Shown here: positions 50,243-60,245 of the stretch, one piece after another
Position numbering within the stretch: position 1 is the stretch's first letter
How the letters are laid out: each line of letters opens with the position of its first letter
Source of the DNA: Thermoplasmata archaeon
Lineage (GTDB): Archaea > Thermoplasmatota > Thermoplasmata > Thermoplasmatales > GCA-001856825
DNA: 64,000 bases
Direction of reading: 5' to 3'
Assembly: GCA_021816725.1 (NCBI GenBank)
Contig: JAKAXD010000001.1
Location: forward strand, 124,001-188,000
The notes under the pieces: generated by a model
What the model saw: only the letters and a program-made list of their open reading frames with translations
Databases searched by the model: none
Told to the model about the DNA's origin: nothing
Made by a program: the position numbers and the translations under genes

Positions 50243-50611
50243 ATGATGGGCGGGCGGATGAATGATAGGCAGATCAGGCGGATGATGCAGCAGGCAGGCA
50301 TTAAATCAAGTGAAATGGATGGAGTCATTCAGGTGGACTTCATATTTAGCGACAGGAAAATTTCTGTGAAAGGCCCTCAGGTGACAATCCTGGACATACA
50401 GGGTACAAGGACGTACCAGGTTGTAGGGGGTGAGGAGGTCACTGGTGATGTCGGAGTAGCAGCAAAATCAAAGGATACAGACATCAACGAGGATGACCTA
50501 AACCTGGTTATGCAGAAGACGGGCGTTGACAGGGAGAAGGGGATAGAGGCTCTTAGGAAGAATGGCTATAAGCCCGCCGAAGCCATTATCGCCCTGATGA
50601 CTGGCAAATGA
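50243..50611 (+). CDS. nac: Nascent polypeptide-associated complex protein (NAC, with UBA)
   Basis: MNDRQIRRMMQQAGIKSSEM...VTILDIQGTRTYQVVG; C-terminal UBA. Confidence 0.93.
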   Translation: MMGGRMNDRQIRRMMQQAGIKSSEMDGVIQVDFIFSDRKISVKGPQVTILDIQGTRTYQVVGGEEVTGDVGVAAKSKDTDINEDDLNLVMQKTGVDREKGIEALRKNGYKPAEAIIALMTGK

Positions 50612-51915
50612 CAGACATAAACTCCAGTAACCGCATGGCTGTTCTTGAAGCGATAATGGAGAAACCTAACGCAAGGAAGAAGGTACTCGCAAGGATAGAA
50701 GAGGTAGAGGCCCGCCTTCTGGACATAGGGAAGGAGGAGGGCTTGAAATTCGAAATTTTTCTTGGCGGATCATATGCGAAGGGTACCGATATCAAGGGTT
50801 CGGATGCAGACATATTCATGCTCTTTCCTGACGATTTCGATGCAATCAAGGTGCTGAAAGTACTCAAGAAGGAATTCCCCGAAGGTAGGGAGGAATATTC
50901 GGACCATCCGTACCTAATGCTGCCACAGAAATCATTCTCAATAGACATAGTTCCAGGCTATAAGGCAACTTCAGGAAGGGACCTGAAGACCGCGGTCGAC
51001 AGGACACCGTTCCACGTTAAGTTCGTTCAGGAGAACTTCTCAAATGATATGAAGGACGAAGTGAGGATACTGAAGCAGTTCCTCAAGGGAATAGGATCCT
51101 ATGGTGCCGAATCATCTGTCCAGGGTTTTTCAGGATACTTAGCGGAACTGCTGATATACCGCTTCAAGACATTTGATGATGTGATTTCAAATGCGAGGAA
51201 GTGGAAAATACCCTGCATACTGGATAAAGGGAAGAAGGATTTCAACGGCGCAAGCCTTGTTATCATAGACCCGGTGGATTCAGACAGGAACGTTGCTGCC
51301 AACGTTTCAATAGAAAATCTCTCTACGTTCATTCTTGCTTCTGGACTTTTTACTTGGGAGAAATGGAAGGATTTCTTTTTCCCTGAGAAGAAGGAATTTT
51401 CATTTCCAAAGGAAGCGGTTGTTGTATTCATCCCATGCAGGAAGTGCAACGAGGAGGTGCTCATCCCAAATCTAAGGAGGATCAGTTCAGTACTGAGGGG
51501 GGAACTGGAAAGCATTGGCTTCAGGGTGATCTTTTCGTCAGTGTTCGTAGAAAAGGGAGGCTACATAGTAGTTGTACCTGATGCGGTGAAGCTTGGGCAG
51601 GCATCTCTCCACATCGGACCGCCAGTTACAAGCCAAAATATCCGTTCTTTCCTCAAGAAGTGGAAGGATGGGACTCCCTTTGGAATGCCATTCATGGTCG
51701 GGGACAGGGTGTGTGTTCTCCGTGAGAGAGAGGTAGACGATATCTCACATGCAATTGCAGGGATTCTGCCCAAGATAAAGCTTTCCAGCGATTTCGACCA
51801 GAACAGGATGATCGTTATTTCTGGGAAGGATCTAGGAAAAGTTCCTGCATCTGTCAGGAACGGATTCCTTTTCCCGTCTCTAGGAAAATGGGTCGGCAAT
51901 CTAGGGGATGTTTAA
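50608..51915 (+). CDS. cca: Archaeal-type CCA-adding enzyme
   Basis: FEIFLGGSYAKGTDIKGSDADIFMLFP class I NTase motif; full-length archaeal CCA architecture. Confidence 0.93.
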   Translation: MTDINSSNRMAVLEAIMEKPNARKKVLARIEEVEARLLDIGKEEGLKFEIFLGGSYAKGTDIKGSDADIFMLFPDDFDAIKVLKVLKKEFPEGREEYSDHPYLMLPQKSFSIDIVPGYKATSGRDLKTAVDRTPFHVKFVQENFSNDMKDEVRILKQFLKGIGSYGAESSVQGFSGYLAELLIYRFKTFDDVISNARKWKIPCILDKGKKDFNGASLVIIDPVDSDRNVAANVSIENLSTFILASGLFTWEKWKDFFFPEKKEFSFPKEAVVVFIPCRKCNEEVLIPNLRRISSVLRGELESIGFRVIFSSVFVEKGGYIVVVPDAVKLGQASLHIGPPVTSQNIRSFLKKWKDGTPFGMPFMVGDRVCVLREREVDDISHAIAGILPKIKLSSDFDQNRMIVISGKDLGKVPASVRNGFLFPSLGKWVGNLGDV

Positions 51916-52188
51916 GGATATTATCCAGAATCCAATGAACGTTAGCAAAGTCACGAAGAATGCTATTGCATAATCACTTCTCTTCTTTGTCTCGTGCCTA
52001 GCCTTGCGCATGATATATATCGCGATGAACAGTACTACGATTAACAGCAGAAACCCTATGTACCCCTGAGATGACGGGAACAGTCCCGACAGGAATCCAA
52101 GGAATGCCGAAATGAAGAACGATGCTAGCATCGCCTTCCCCCTCGTGAAATCTGCAACAACGTATTTTCCCCTGTCAAATGTCTCCAT
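51901..52188 (-). CDS. Small membrane protein
   Basis: 95-aa ORF with three hydrophobic stretches. Confidence 0.6.
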   Translation of the reverse strand: METFDRGKYVVADFTRGKAMLASFFISAFLGFLSGLFPSSQGYIGFLLLIVVLFIAIYIMRKARHETKKRSDYAIAFFVTLLTFIGFWIISLNIP

Positions 52189-52833
52189 TCAAACAACCTC
52201 TTCCATCATTTCTACTATCACCTTGATGGGCTCCGGGGATTTAACAACTCCTGAAGATACAAGTATACCCTCTGCGCCAAGCTTCCTGCTCATTCGCACA
52301 TCAAGCTTATTCTTTATCCCCGCACCTACGATCAGCTTTGATTTCGTCCCCTTGAGCAACTTGACTGCCTCCTCTATAATTCCAGGTTTTGCAGTTGATA
52401 CAGATATATTTCCGCCTATGAGTTCAGGTGGCTCGTAGGCTATGAAATCTGGCTTGAAAGGCATGACTTCCTTGATCTTTTCCAACCCATCAGCGCACAC
52501 CAGAGACTTCAGCCCCAGATTTGAGGCCATGGCAACAGATTCTCCAATCTTGTCCGTGCTTATTCTGCATTCTGAGTGGTTGAGCATGACACCTGAGTAG
52601 TTGTACTTCCTGACGACACCAATTGGAACGTGGCCAGTGAACGGTCCAGCAGCCAACGGCTCTGCCGTCTGTATGTATTTCTGCAATGTCGTATCAATCA
52701 TTGAATCCAGCGGATTCAGGACGACTATCATGGAAGAATTGCCGGAGAATTTCTTCTCTATGGTCCTGATAAGCTCTGCCGCATTCTTCCCTGTTGATTC
52801 ATCGTAAGTCTTGAAATTAATAAAAAATAACAA
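52189..52833 (-). CDS. tpiA: Triosephosphate isomerase
   Basis: INFKTYDESTGKNAAEL, GVMLNHSECRI, YEPPELIGG, VGAGI, GILVSSGVV. Confidence 0.93.
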   Translation of the reverse strand: MLFFINFKTYDESTGKNAAELIRTIEKKFSGNSSMIVVLNPLDSMIDTTLQKYIQTAEPLAAGPFTGHVPIGVVRKYNYSGVMLNHSECRISTDKIGESVAMASNLGLKSLVCADGLEKIKEVMPFKPDFIAYEPPELIGGNISVSTAKPGIIEEAVKLLKGTKSKLIVGAGIKNKLDVRMSRKLGAEGILVSSGVVKSPEPIKVIVEMMEEVV

Positions 52834-52837
52834 CTAT

Positions 52838-53305
52838 TCACCTGAGTTTTGCTACCGCTTCCTGCACTTCCTTGTAGTCAGGCTCCTTTCCCGGGTTTTC
52901 GCTTACCCATCTGTATGCTACCTTTCCTTCCTTGTCGAGAACGAAGACTGCCCTCTTGGAAACGTTCAGTCCCTTCACGTTGAAGGCATTTTCATGCACT
53001 CCTCCGAATGCCCTGCTTACAGATTCCGTGAAGTCGCTTAGAAGCGGGAAATTCAAATTGTTCTCCTTCTTGAACTGTGCAAGTGAAAATGGCTGGTCTA
53101 CGCTTACACCCAGGACTGCAGCATTTATCTTGTTGAAGTTTGCCATTGAGTCCCTGAATGTGCAGAGTTCCTTCGTGCACACAGACGTAAATGCCCCCGG
53201 GAAGAATACAAGGACTGACGGACGTCCTGTCAGGCTTGAAGACTTTACCGGTTTCAGATCAGTATCTACCAATTCAAATTCTGGTGCTTTGTCACCTATG
53301 TTCAT
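52838..53305 (-). CDS. Peroxiredoxin (AhpC/Bcp type)
   Basis: VLVFFPGAFTSVCTKELCTFRDSM. Confidence 0.93.
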   Translation of the reverse strand: MNIGDKAPEFELVDTDLKPVKSSSLTGRPSVLVFFPGAFTSVCTKELCTFRDSMANFNKINAAVLGVSVDQPFSLAQFKKENNLNFPLLSDFTESVSRAFGGVHENAFNVKGLNVSKRAVFVLDKEGKVAYRWVSENPGKEPDYKEVQEAVAKLR

Positions 53306-53384
53306 GGTTGGTCTATCAGATTATGATATATAAAAAATTTAGTCAGTAGGTCCCACAGTGCATTCCTTTTACTTTCAGGGCATT

Positions 53385-53882
53385 TTATGCCTGCTTCTTC
53401 CTGAGTCTCTTGGTCACCTTCAGCCTCTTGACCCTCTCGTTGTACCTCTTCAAACCTGCATTGTAGAGCTGCTTGTCCTCATCGGTTACCAGCTTGAGTT
53501 TTGGAACCTCTATCGGCTTTCCATTCCCGTCAAGTGCAACCATCGTTACTGTCGCTCTTCCCGCAAAGTTTATGTCTCCAGTCTCGAGATTTTCTGCGAA
53601 CACCTCAACGCCCACCTCCATGGACGACTTCCCGACAAAATTCAGCCTTCCCCTGAGCTCGAGAAGATCACCGATATGGACGGGATAGATGAAGTCTATA
53701 TGCTCTATATTGGCTGTAACAGAATTCTTTCTGCAGTGCTTTATTGCTACAATCCCAGCAATCTCATCTATCATCTTCAGTATCGTTCCACCAAATACGT
53801 TCCCAGCAACGTTAGCATCCGGTGGAAGCATCACCCTAGAAATGATCGCCTCACTTTCCTTCGCAGTTTTTTCTTCCATCAA
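53385..53882 (-). CDS. Acyl-CoA thioesterase (hotdog fold)
   Basis: MLPPDANVAGNVFGGTILKMIDEIAGIVAIKHCRK. Confidence 0.9.
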   Translation of the reverse strand: MMEEKTAKESEAIISRVMLPPDANVAGNVFGGTILKMIDEIAGIVAIKHCRKNSVTANIEHIDFIYPVHIGDLLELRGRLNFVGKSSMEVGVEVFAENLETGDINFAGRATVTMVALDGNGKPIEVPKLKLVTDEDKQLYNAGLKRYNERVKRLKVTKRLRKKQA

Positions 53883-54109
53883 ATCATTCCCCTTGCCTTC
53901 TTTATGTGCACTAACCGCACAATTGTAATATGAGTATTAAGCATATTTGTGTCTGGACAGCCTTCAAATTCTCGAAGAGCATCCGCATTTACCGTCGATA
54001 TTCCCTGGGAGTCATTTCGGCAACATTAATTATGGAGTAACAAATCATAAACGAATTCAATGCCAAATGATCTGAATCTGGTGGCTAGTGAAAGGGGCAA
54101 GGAAGCTGT

Positions 54110-55336
54110 TTGCTGGAATGCTGGCAGTTTGATAATGTTGTATATGGTGATCTAATGAAATCTGATGACGAGAGGGTGGCAATAGTTGGGGTTGGGCACT
54201 CAAAATTCGGGAAAAGGCTTGACGTGAGCATGAATGAGCTCGGCTGGGAGGCAATCAAGCCTGCACTTCAGGATGCAGGCATTGTTCAGAAGGATATTGA
54301 TTTCTATTCCGTCGGCAATTTCGGCTACTGGAGCGAGGAAATACTCCCTGCCGTCACCATTGGGGAATACGCAGGTCTAGCGTGCGGCAGCCTGAAGACA
54401 GAGGCAGCATGCGCATCTGGCAGCGCATCCCTGAAGATCGCAATGGATAGCATACTTTCAGGCACTGCCAAGATTGCTATGGCAATGGGAATAGAGAAGA
54501 TGTACAATTCACCAAATGGTACTATTATAGAGCTGATAGGAAGGGCAGGCAATTATTTCTGGGAATTCGAGAACTTTGGGATGACGTTCCCTGGTTATTA
54601 TGCCCTTTACGCAACGAAATATCTAGCCGCTTACAACGCGAGAGAAGAGGACCTGTGCGAGGCAGCAGTGAAGGCGCACCACTACGGCAGCCTGAACCCA
54701 TATGCTCAGTTCCAGAAAGAGACGACTGTTGAAGAATGCATGAAGTCGAAATACGTTTCCCGTCCCCTGAAACTAATGGACTCGTCACCCATCACCGATG
54801 GTGCAGCTGCAGTAATACTCGCCAGGGGGGATATAGCGAAGAAGATGACCGATACTCCTATATATATCGAAAGCCAGGGGACAGCTACAGGCACTGCATA
54901 CATAGGAAGGAGGGACGAATATACTGGCCTTGAGGCTAGCAGGAGGGCTGCGGATATTGCATTCAGAGGTGCAGGGTTGGAAGGGGTAGGAAGCAATTTC
55001 GATCTGTTCGAAGTGCACGACTGTTTCACTATAGCAGAGGTCATGGCGTATGAAGACATCGGTATTGCGAAGAAGGGGGAGGGAATTAAGCTGCTCAAGG
55101 AAAAGCAGACATACAGGGACGGAAAATACCCTGCGAATCTAGATGGTGGCCTCAAGTCAAAAGGGCATCCCATTGGTGCAACAGGCATAAGCCAGGCGGT
55201 TGAGATAACGAAGCAGCTGAGGGGGGATGCGGGGAAAGGCAGGCAGGCTGATATAAAGAGGGGAAGGGCACTACAGCACAATGTCGGGGGAACAGGACAC
55301 TACGCTTATGTAACGATATACTCGAGAGGTGACTGA
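54110..55336 (+). CDS. Thiolase-family acetyl-CoA acetyltransferase (start probably at about 54155)
   Basis: RVAIVGVGHSKFGK, ACASGSASLKIA, GHPIGATGISQAVEI, QHNVGGTGHYAYVTI. Confidence 0.92.
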   Translation: MLECWQFDNVVYGDLMKSDDERVAIVGVGHSKFGKRLDVSMNELGWEAIKPALQDAGIVQKDIDFYSVGNFGYWSEEILPAVTIGEYAGLACGSLKTEAACASGSASLKIAMDSILSGTAKIAMAMGIEKMYNSPNGTIIELIGRAGNYFWEFENFGMTFPGYYALYATKYLAAYNAREEDLCEAAVKAHHYGSLNPYAQFQKETTVEECMKSKYVSRPLKLMDSSPITDGAAAVILARGDIAKKMTDTPIYIESQGTATGTAYIGRRDEYTGLEASRRAADIAFRGAGLEGVGSNFDLFEVHDCFTIAEVMAYEDIGIAKKGEGIKLLKEKQTYRDGKYPANLDGGLKSKGHPIGATGISQAVEITKQLRGDAGKGRQADIKRGRALQHNVGGTGHYAYVTIYSRGD

Positions 55337-55768
55337 ATGCCGGACGAACCGATTTTGGAGGACAGGAGAATCCTGGAACTGAGATACAGGATGCCAATAC
55401 TGCAAATAAGGGAATTCTTCACCGGTCTTGAGGAAGGGAAGGTGAGGGGCACGAAGTGCAGGGATTGCGGAAAGATCTATTTCCCACCGCAGTCAGAGTG
55501 CAGTTCCTGCATGACGAAGAACATGGAATGGATTGATTTCGGCGGAGATGCAACACTGGAAACTTTTACCACCGTCGAGGTCGCTCCAACCTCTTTTGCC
55601 GCCGAAGGGAAGTACGTTGTTGCTGTTGGAAAACTTGATGAGGGAATAAACGTCCTTTCGTGGCTCAACTTAAATGGTACCAAGGACATTAAAATAGGGA
55701 TGAAGATGAAGCTGAAGTCCTTAAGGAAGAAAGAGGGCTATTACAGCTACGAGTTTTTCCAGGAATAG
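55337..55768 (+). CDS. Zn-ribbon/OB-fold (DUF35) acyl-CoA-associated protein
   Basis: KCRDCGKIYFPPQSECSSC; adjacent to thiolase. Confidence 0.92.
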   Translation: MPDEPILEDRRILELRYRMPILQIREFFTGLEEGKVRGTKCRDCGKIYFPPQSECSSCMTKNMEWIDFGGDATLETFTTVEVAPTSFAAEGKYVVAVGKLDEGINVLSWLNLNGTKDIKIGMKMKLKSLRKKEGYYSYEFFQE

Positions 55769-55814
55769 AATTCGATCTACATTCGTGGAAATTTGCTGAC
55801 TTAAAAGGCGGATG

Positions 55815-57095
55815 TCAGTTGAAGACCTTCTCCTCCTCCAACTTGAAATCGAGGGCATCCTTCTCCACGTCCCTCTTGGTATCGGAGTAGCCTCTGGATG
55901 TGAATTCCCTTACAAATTCGTGCTGTATTATCAGCTTCATGACCTCGCTGCTTCCTGTCCATATGAGTCCAAGCCTTGAATCCCTCAGCAGTCTCTCAAC
56001 AGGGTAGACAGTTGTGTATCCAATGCCTCCAAGCATCTGCATTGAATCGTTGACGATCTTCCACATCGCCTCTGTGGAATGGAGTTTTGCAATCGAGACC
56101 AGCTTTCTCACGTATGGAAGGTCGGCCTTCCCCTGTTCAAGCTGATCCGCAGCCCTGCTTGCAACATAGACCATTGAGGATGCACTCTGGAGTAGTGCGA
56201 TGCTCTCTGCAAGCTTGAAGTTGATGCCCTCATGGTCGATGAGTTTCTTGCCGAACGATTCCCTCCTCAATGCGTAAGAAGTAGCAACCTCAAGCGCTGC
56301 CGTGGCAACACCTATCGACCCTGAAGCCGTGGTGAGCCTCTCAGGTACCATCATCCTGTTGAATATCTCATAGCCCCCGTTCATCTCCCCTATGAGATTC
56401 TCCTCCGGCACCTCAGCATCCTTGAAGACTATCCTGGCCGTCCCTCCACCCTTGTTTCCCATTAAGCCGTACATGGTTTCAACCTTCAGACCCGGAGTGT
56501 CCCTGTCAACTACGAAAGCGCTTATTCCTCTTGTCCTGGATTTTGCATTCTTATCCGTTATTGCATATGTGACAAAGAAGTCTGCTCCCTTCCCTCCAAC
56601 TATGAATCTCTTCTGCCCGTTCAGGACAAACTTTTCACCCTTCTTCTCGGCAGTTGAATGCATCATTCCGAACAAGTCAGATCCACCAGAAGGTTCAGTG
56701 ATGGCTTCGGCTCCGTATTTGTTTCCATTTGTTATTCCTTTCAGATAAATTTCCTTCTGCTGGTCCGTGCCAAACCGCAGTATCGGCTCCCCTACTATTG
56801 TACCAAGAGAATACATGCAGCTCAGGGTGAATCCAAGATACCCCATTTCTTCTACTGCCGCGGCCTCGGCAGTCCAGGTACTTCCCCTTCCGCCGTACTT
56901 CTCTGGATATCTCAACCCAACCGTGTTGTTTTTCGTTATTATATCAATGAACTCCCTCGGGAAAATGACCGTTTCATTCTCTATGTCCCTGATCAGTTCG
57001 TGCGGAACGGATTTCACCACCCTTCTCACGTCATACTTTATTTTCTTTTCACTTTCACTCAAAAGGAAGTCTTCCATCAATTCCACCTTCCACAA
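55815..57095 (-). CDS. Acyl-CoA dehydrogenase
   Basis: AEAITEPSGGSDL, QMLGGIGYTTVYPVERLLRDSRLGLIWTGSSEV. Confidence 0.93.
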   Translation of the reverse strand: MWKVELMEDFLLSESEKKIKYDVRRVVKSVPHELIRDIENETVIFPREFIDIITKNNTVGLRYPEKYGGRGSTWTAEAAAVEEMGYLGFTLSCMYSLGTIVGEPILRFGTDQQKEIYLKGITNGNKYGAEAITEPSGGSDLFGMMHSTAEKKGEKFVLNGQKRFIVGGKGADFFVTYAITDKNAKSRTRGISAFVVDRDTPGLKVETMYGLMGNKGGGTARIVFKDAEVPEENLIGEMNGGYEIFNRMMVPERLTTASGSIGVATAALEVATSYALRRESFGKKLIDHEGINFKLAESIALLQSASSMVYVASRAADQLEQGKADLPYVRKLVSIAKLHSTEAMWKIVNDSMQMLGGIGYTTVYPVERLLRDSRLGLIWTGSSEVMKLIIQHEFVREFTSRGYSDTKRDVEKDALDFKLEEEKVFN

Positions 57096-57286
57096 ACGTT
57101 AATGCACACAATATTGCTAATCAATACTTGGATAAAAAACGTGGCCATCTTTGCAAGGTCGATCTCAAAGGCAATCAATTGCAACTGCGGAATAAAGTGA
57201 ATGTTGATTGAGGAAGGCGAAGAATATGGAGTTGAAGTTTAGTGCGAGTTTATGTTAGGCAGGCCTAAGAATATTTAGGATTTTAT

Positions 57287-58990
57287 GTGCCTGATATCGA
57301 TATGTTTAATTACGGGACTACTTTTAATATTGTGCAGCAGTCATCAGATAATGGCAGGATATGGTTGAAAGTTTATGATAAGGGCGTACCGGCGGATGTT
57401 GAATGCAACGAGGGCAAGCCGTACGACTTCCTGAAGAATACAGCGTCAAAGATACCGAGGAAGCTTGCGATCGTCTTCTTCAATTACAAGATTGATTATG
57501 GCAGGCTGATGGAGAAGGTTGACTCATTTGCCTCATACCTGAAATCACTGGGTGTGGCGAAGGGGGACAGGGTTGCTCTTGACCTTCCAAACTGCCCGCA
57601 GTACATCATAGCGTACTATGCAATCAACAAGATAGGCGCTGTCATAACGCAGATTTCACCGACTTACTTCAAGGTCGAAATAAATAGAATTATAGAAGAT
57701 TCTGGTGCCAAGGTCCTGATAATATACGACGACCTTCTTCCAAGGATAGAGGAAACAGTCAGGGCATTCCCGAACATGACAGTTGTCGCTACGAGAATAG
57801 AGGACTACCTTGCCTTCCCGCTCAATTTCCTTTACGGACTGCAGAGGAGGGCAGGCAAGAAATTTGTGAAGATTCCTGACAAATACAGGAAGTTCAAGGA
57901 GTTCGAATCATTCAAATCAGATCAGGAAGAAAACAACGACAACCAATCACTTGCAGTCCTGCAGTATACCGGCGGGACAACTGGGGTACCAAAGGGGGCA
58001 ATGCTCACAAACAGGAATCTTGTGTGCAACACGATCCAGTCAATTTCAACCATGCCTAATCCGAAATTTGGGGAAGACACGATGCTGAGCGTGATACCAT
58101 TCTTCCACGTGTTTGGGATGACAGTTGCCATGAATTTCCCAGTGAAGATTGGTGCCACCATGGTGCTACAACCCAAGCCTGACGTTGAAGGCATCTTCAA
58201 ACTTATCAAAAAATACCGCCCGTCCTTCTTCCCGGGGGTACCTACACTTTATTCAGGCCTTCTTTCAAACGAAAAGATAAAGGACGTTGACATGAAATCT
58301 GTGCAATACTGCCTCTCAGGTTCAGCTTCCCTTCCAGTAGAGATAATAGATCAGTGGGACAGGATAACTGGAGGGCATCTTGTTGAAGGCTACGGACTGA
58401 CGGAAGCTTCGCCCGTCACTCATGTCAATCCTCTTTTTGGAAGGATAAAGCCCGGCTCCATAGGAATACCAATCCCTTCCACTTATGCGAAGGTCGTCGA
58501 TCTTGAGACAGGGACGAAAGAAGTGCCAATAAATGCTGAGGGGGAATTGATAATAAAGGGGCCACAGGTGATGCAGGGCTATTACAAGAATCCTGAGGAG
58601 ACCGCGGGCGTATTGAAGAATGGATGGCTCTACACCGGTGACATAGCCAAGATGGATGAGGAAGGATACTTCTACGTAGTTGACAGGAAGAAGGACGTTA
58701 TCATCGTAGGTGGGTTCAACGTTTACCCCAGAGAAATAGAGGAGATACTCTACCAGAACCCGAAGGTGAAAGAGGCAGCTGCCGTTGGCGTCAAGGAAGC
58801 GGAACATGGGGAAGTGGTAAAGGCATTTGTCGTGCTCAAGGAAGGGCAGACCGCTACGGAAGAGGAGATTAAGCAATTCTTCCAGGGAAAGATTGCGAAG
58901 TTCAAGATTCCGAGATATGTCGAATTCAGGCAGGAACTGCCGAAGACGCTTGTGGGGAAGATACTGAGAAGGGAACTGAGGGAGAAATAG
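57287..58990 (+). CDS. Long-chain fatty-acid--CoA ligase
   Basis: LQYTGGTTGVPKGAMLT, EGYGLTEASPV, YTGDIAKMDEEGYFYVVDRKKDVIIVGGFNVYPREIE. Confidence 0.95.
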   Translation: MPDIDMFNYGTTFNIVQQSSDNGRIWLKVYDKGVPADVECNEGKPYDFLKNTASKIPRKLAIVFFNYKIDYGRLMEKVDSFASYLKSLGVAKGDRVALDLPNCPQYIIAYYAINKIGAVITQISPTYFKVEINRIIEDSGAKVLIIYDDLLPRIEETVRAFPNMTVVATRIEDYLAFPLNFLYGLQRRAGKKFVKIPDKYRKFKEFESFKSDQEENNDNQSLAVLQYTGGTTGVPKGAMLTNRNLVCNTIQSISTMPNPKFGEDTMLSVIPFFHVFGMTVAMNFPVKIGATMVLQPKPDVEGIFKLIKKYRPSFFPGVPTLYSGLLSNEKIKDVDMKSVQYCLSGSASLPVEIIDQWDRITGGHLVEGYGLTEASPVTHVNPLFGRIKPGSIGIPIPSTYAKVVDLETGTKEVPINAEGELIIKGPQVMQGYYKNPEETAGVLKNGWLYTGDIAKMDEEGYFYVVDRKKDVIIVGGFNVYPREIEEILYQNPKVKEAAAVGVKEAEHGEVVKAFVVLKEGQTATEEEIKQFFQGKIAKFKIPRYVEFRQELPKTLVGKILRRELREK

Positions 58991-59202
58991 GGCAGCGCTT
59001 AAAACTGTTTAAGCCAGAGAAGAAAACGGTTGGAATAGGGCTTATGGTACAGGGTAAATTTTGGAATAAGTTGAGTTACATCGGTGCAAGTGGATGTTGA
59101 AATTCGACCTTGTAGTTCAGGCACTGGCTCTATGAACCCTATTAGAAATAAAGGAGAAAAAATAAGGGCAGGGCTCCATCCTTCCGCCCCCATTTCAATG
59201 GA

Positions 59203-60240
59203 TCAGACGAATCCAGCCCTTGAATCAAACACAAGTCCTGCGAGTTTCTCCATGTCCTTCTCCTCGTTATGGAAGAGGACAGAAAGGGCCATTGCATCGC
59301 GATAGAATTTTTCAATCCCGAAGTCCTCCAGATAGCCGTATCCGCCGTGTATCTGAAGTGACGTCCTGCTGATGTCTTTTGCAAGGACTAGTGCCTTGTG
59401 CTTTAGGAACAGCGCCTCCTTATCGCTGGGTGTGCCCCCTAGCAAGTCATGGAAATACCTCTTCAGTATGTCCATCTCTGCAACCAGGGATGCAATATCA
59501 AATGCCAGTGGCTGGAAGTCCTTTAGGTAATGGCCGAATGCAGTCCTGACCTTGGCATAGTCGAGAGCCTTCTGCGAAACTCCCTCGCTCATTCCCAGTG
59601 CAATTGCTGCGACTGGTATGGACAGTTCCTCATACATCCTCTCGAGTACCTTTCTCCCTTCCTTGCTTAGAATCAAGAAGTCAGCCGAATCCACCGTGAT
59701 GCTCGAGAAGCCGATGCTCCTGAAACCAAGTTTCTTGTGTTTCTTACCCGTCGTAAAGCCGGATTTAATTAGGGCAAGTTCCCCGGAATCAAGGAGAGTG
59801 ATGACGAAATTTGAGTCACTGCCAAAGACAAACTCCTTTCCTCCCTTGACCTTCCCCCCCTCCATCCTGAGGCTACCGTTCTGATCCTTTCCTACAAGCA
59901 GGTCAGAAAAAGTGACAGTTCCCGATTTCGAGCCGTTGGATATGGAATCTATTATCTCCTTCTCTTTCACCGCTGCTGAAAATGAATTCATCATGAGCGT
60001 CTTAACCGCTACTGCGGGAGCTGATTTGGCAAGATTTTCAAGAACTACAGAGAGCGCCTTGACGTCCGTGCCCTTCCCATCTTCTCCCTGACCTGCCATG
60101 GAGAAGAAGCCCTGGTCTGCGAGAATCTTAACGAACTCCTTGCCCATAGCTTCATTCTCAAGTTTAAGAGAATTGTTATCCACGTACTTGGAGTTGAAAT
60201 CCTTTACAGTGCTCTCTAAAATCTCATATTCCTCTTCCAT
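59203..60240 (-). CDS. Divergent acyl-CoA dehydrogenase-like protein
   Basis: LQIHGGYGYLEDFGIEKFYRDAMALSVLFHNEEK; likely start MEEEYEILEST, not the upstream ATG at 60315. Confidence 0.85.
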   Translation of the reverse strand: MEEEYEILESTVKDFNSKYVDNNSLKLENEAMGKEFVKILADQGFFSMAGQGEDGKGTDVKALSVVLENLAKSAPAVAVKTLMMNSFSAAVKEKEIIDSISNGSKSGTVTFSDLLVGKDQNGSLRMEGGKVKGGKEFVFGSDSNFVITLLDSGELALIKSGFTTGKKHKKLGFRSIGFSSITVDSADFLILSKEGRKVLERMYEELSIPVAAIALGMSEGVSQKALDYAKVRTAFGHYLKDFQPLAFDIASLVAEMDILKRYFHDLLGGTPSDKEALFLKHKALVLAKDISRTSLQIHGGYGYLEDFGIEKFYRDAMALSVLFHNEEKDMEKLAGLVFDSRAGFV

Positions 60241-60245
60241 CTCTT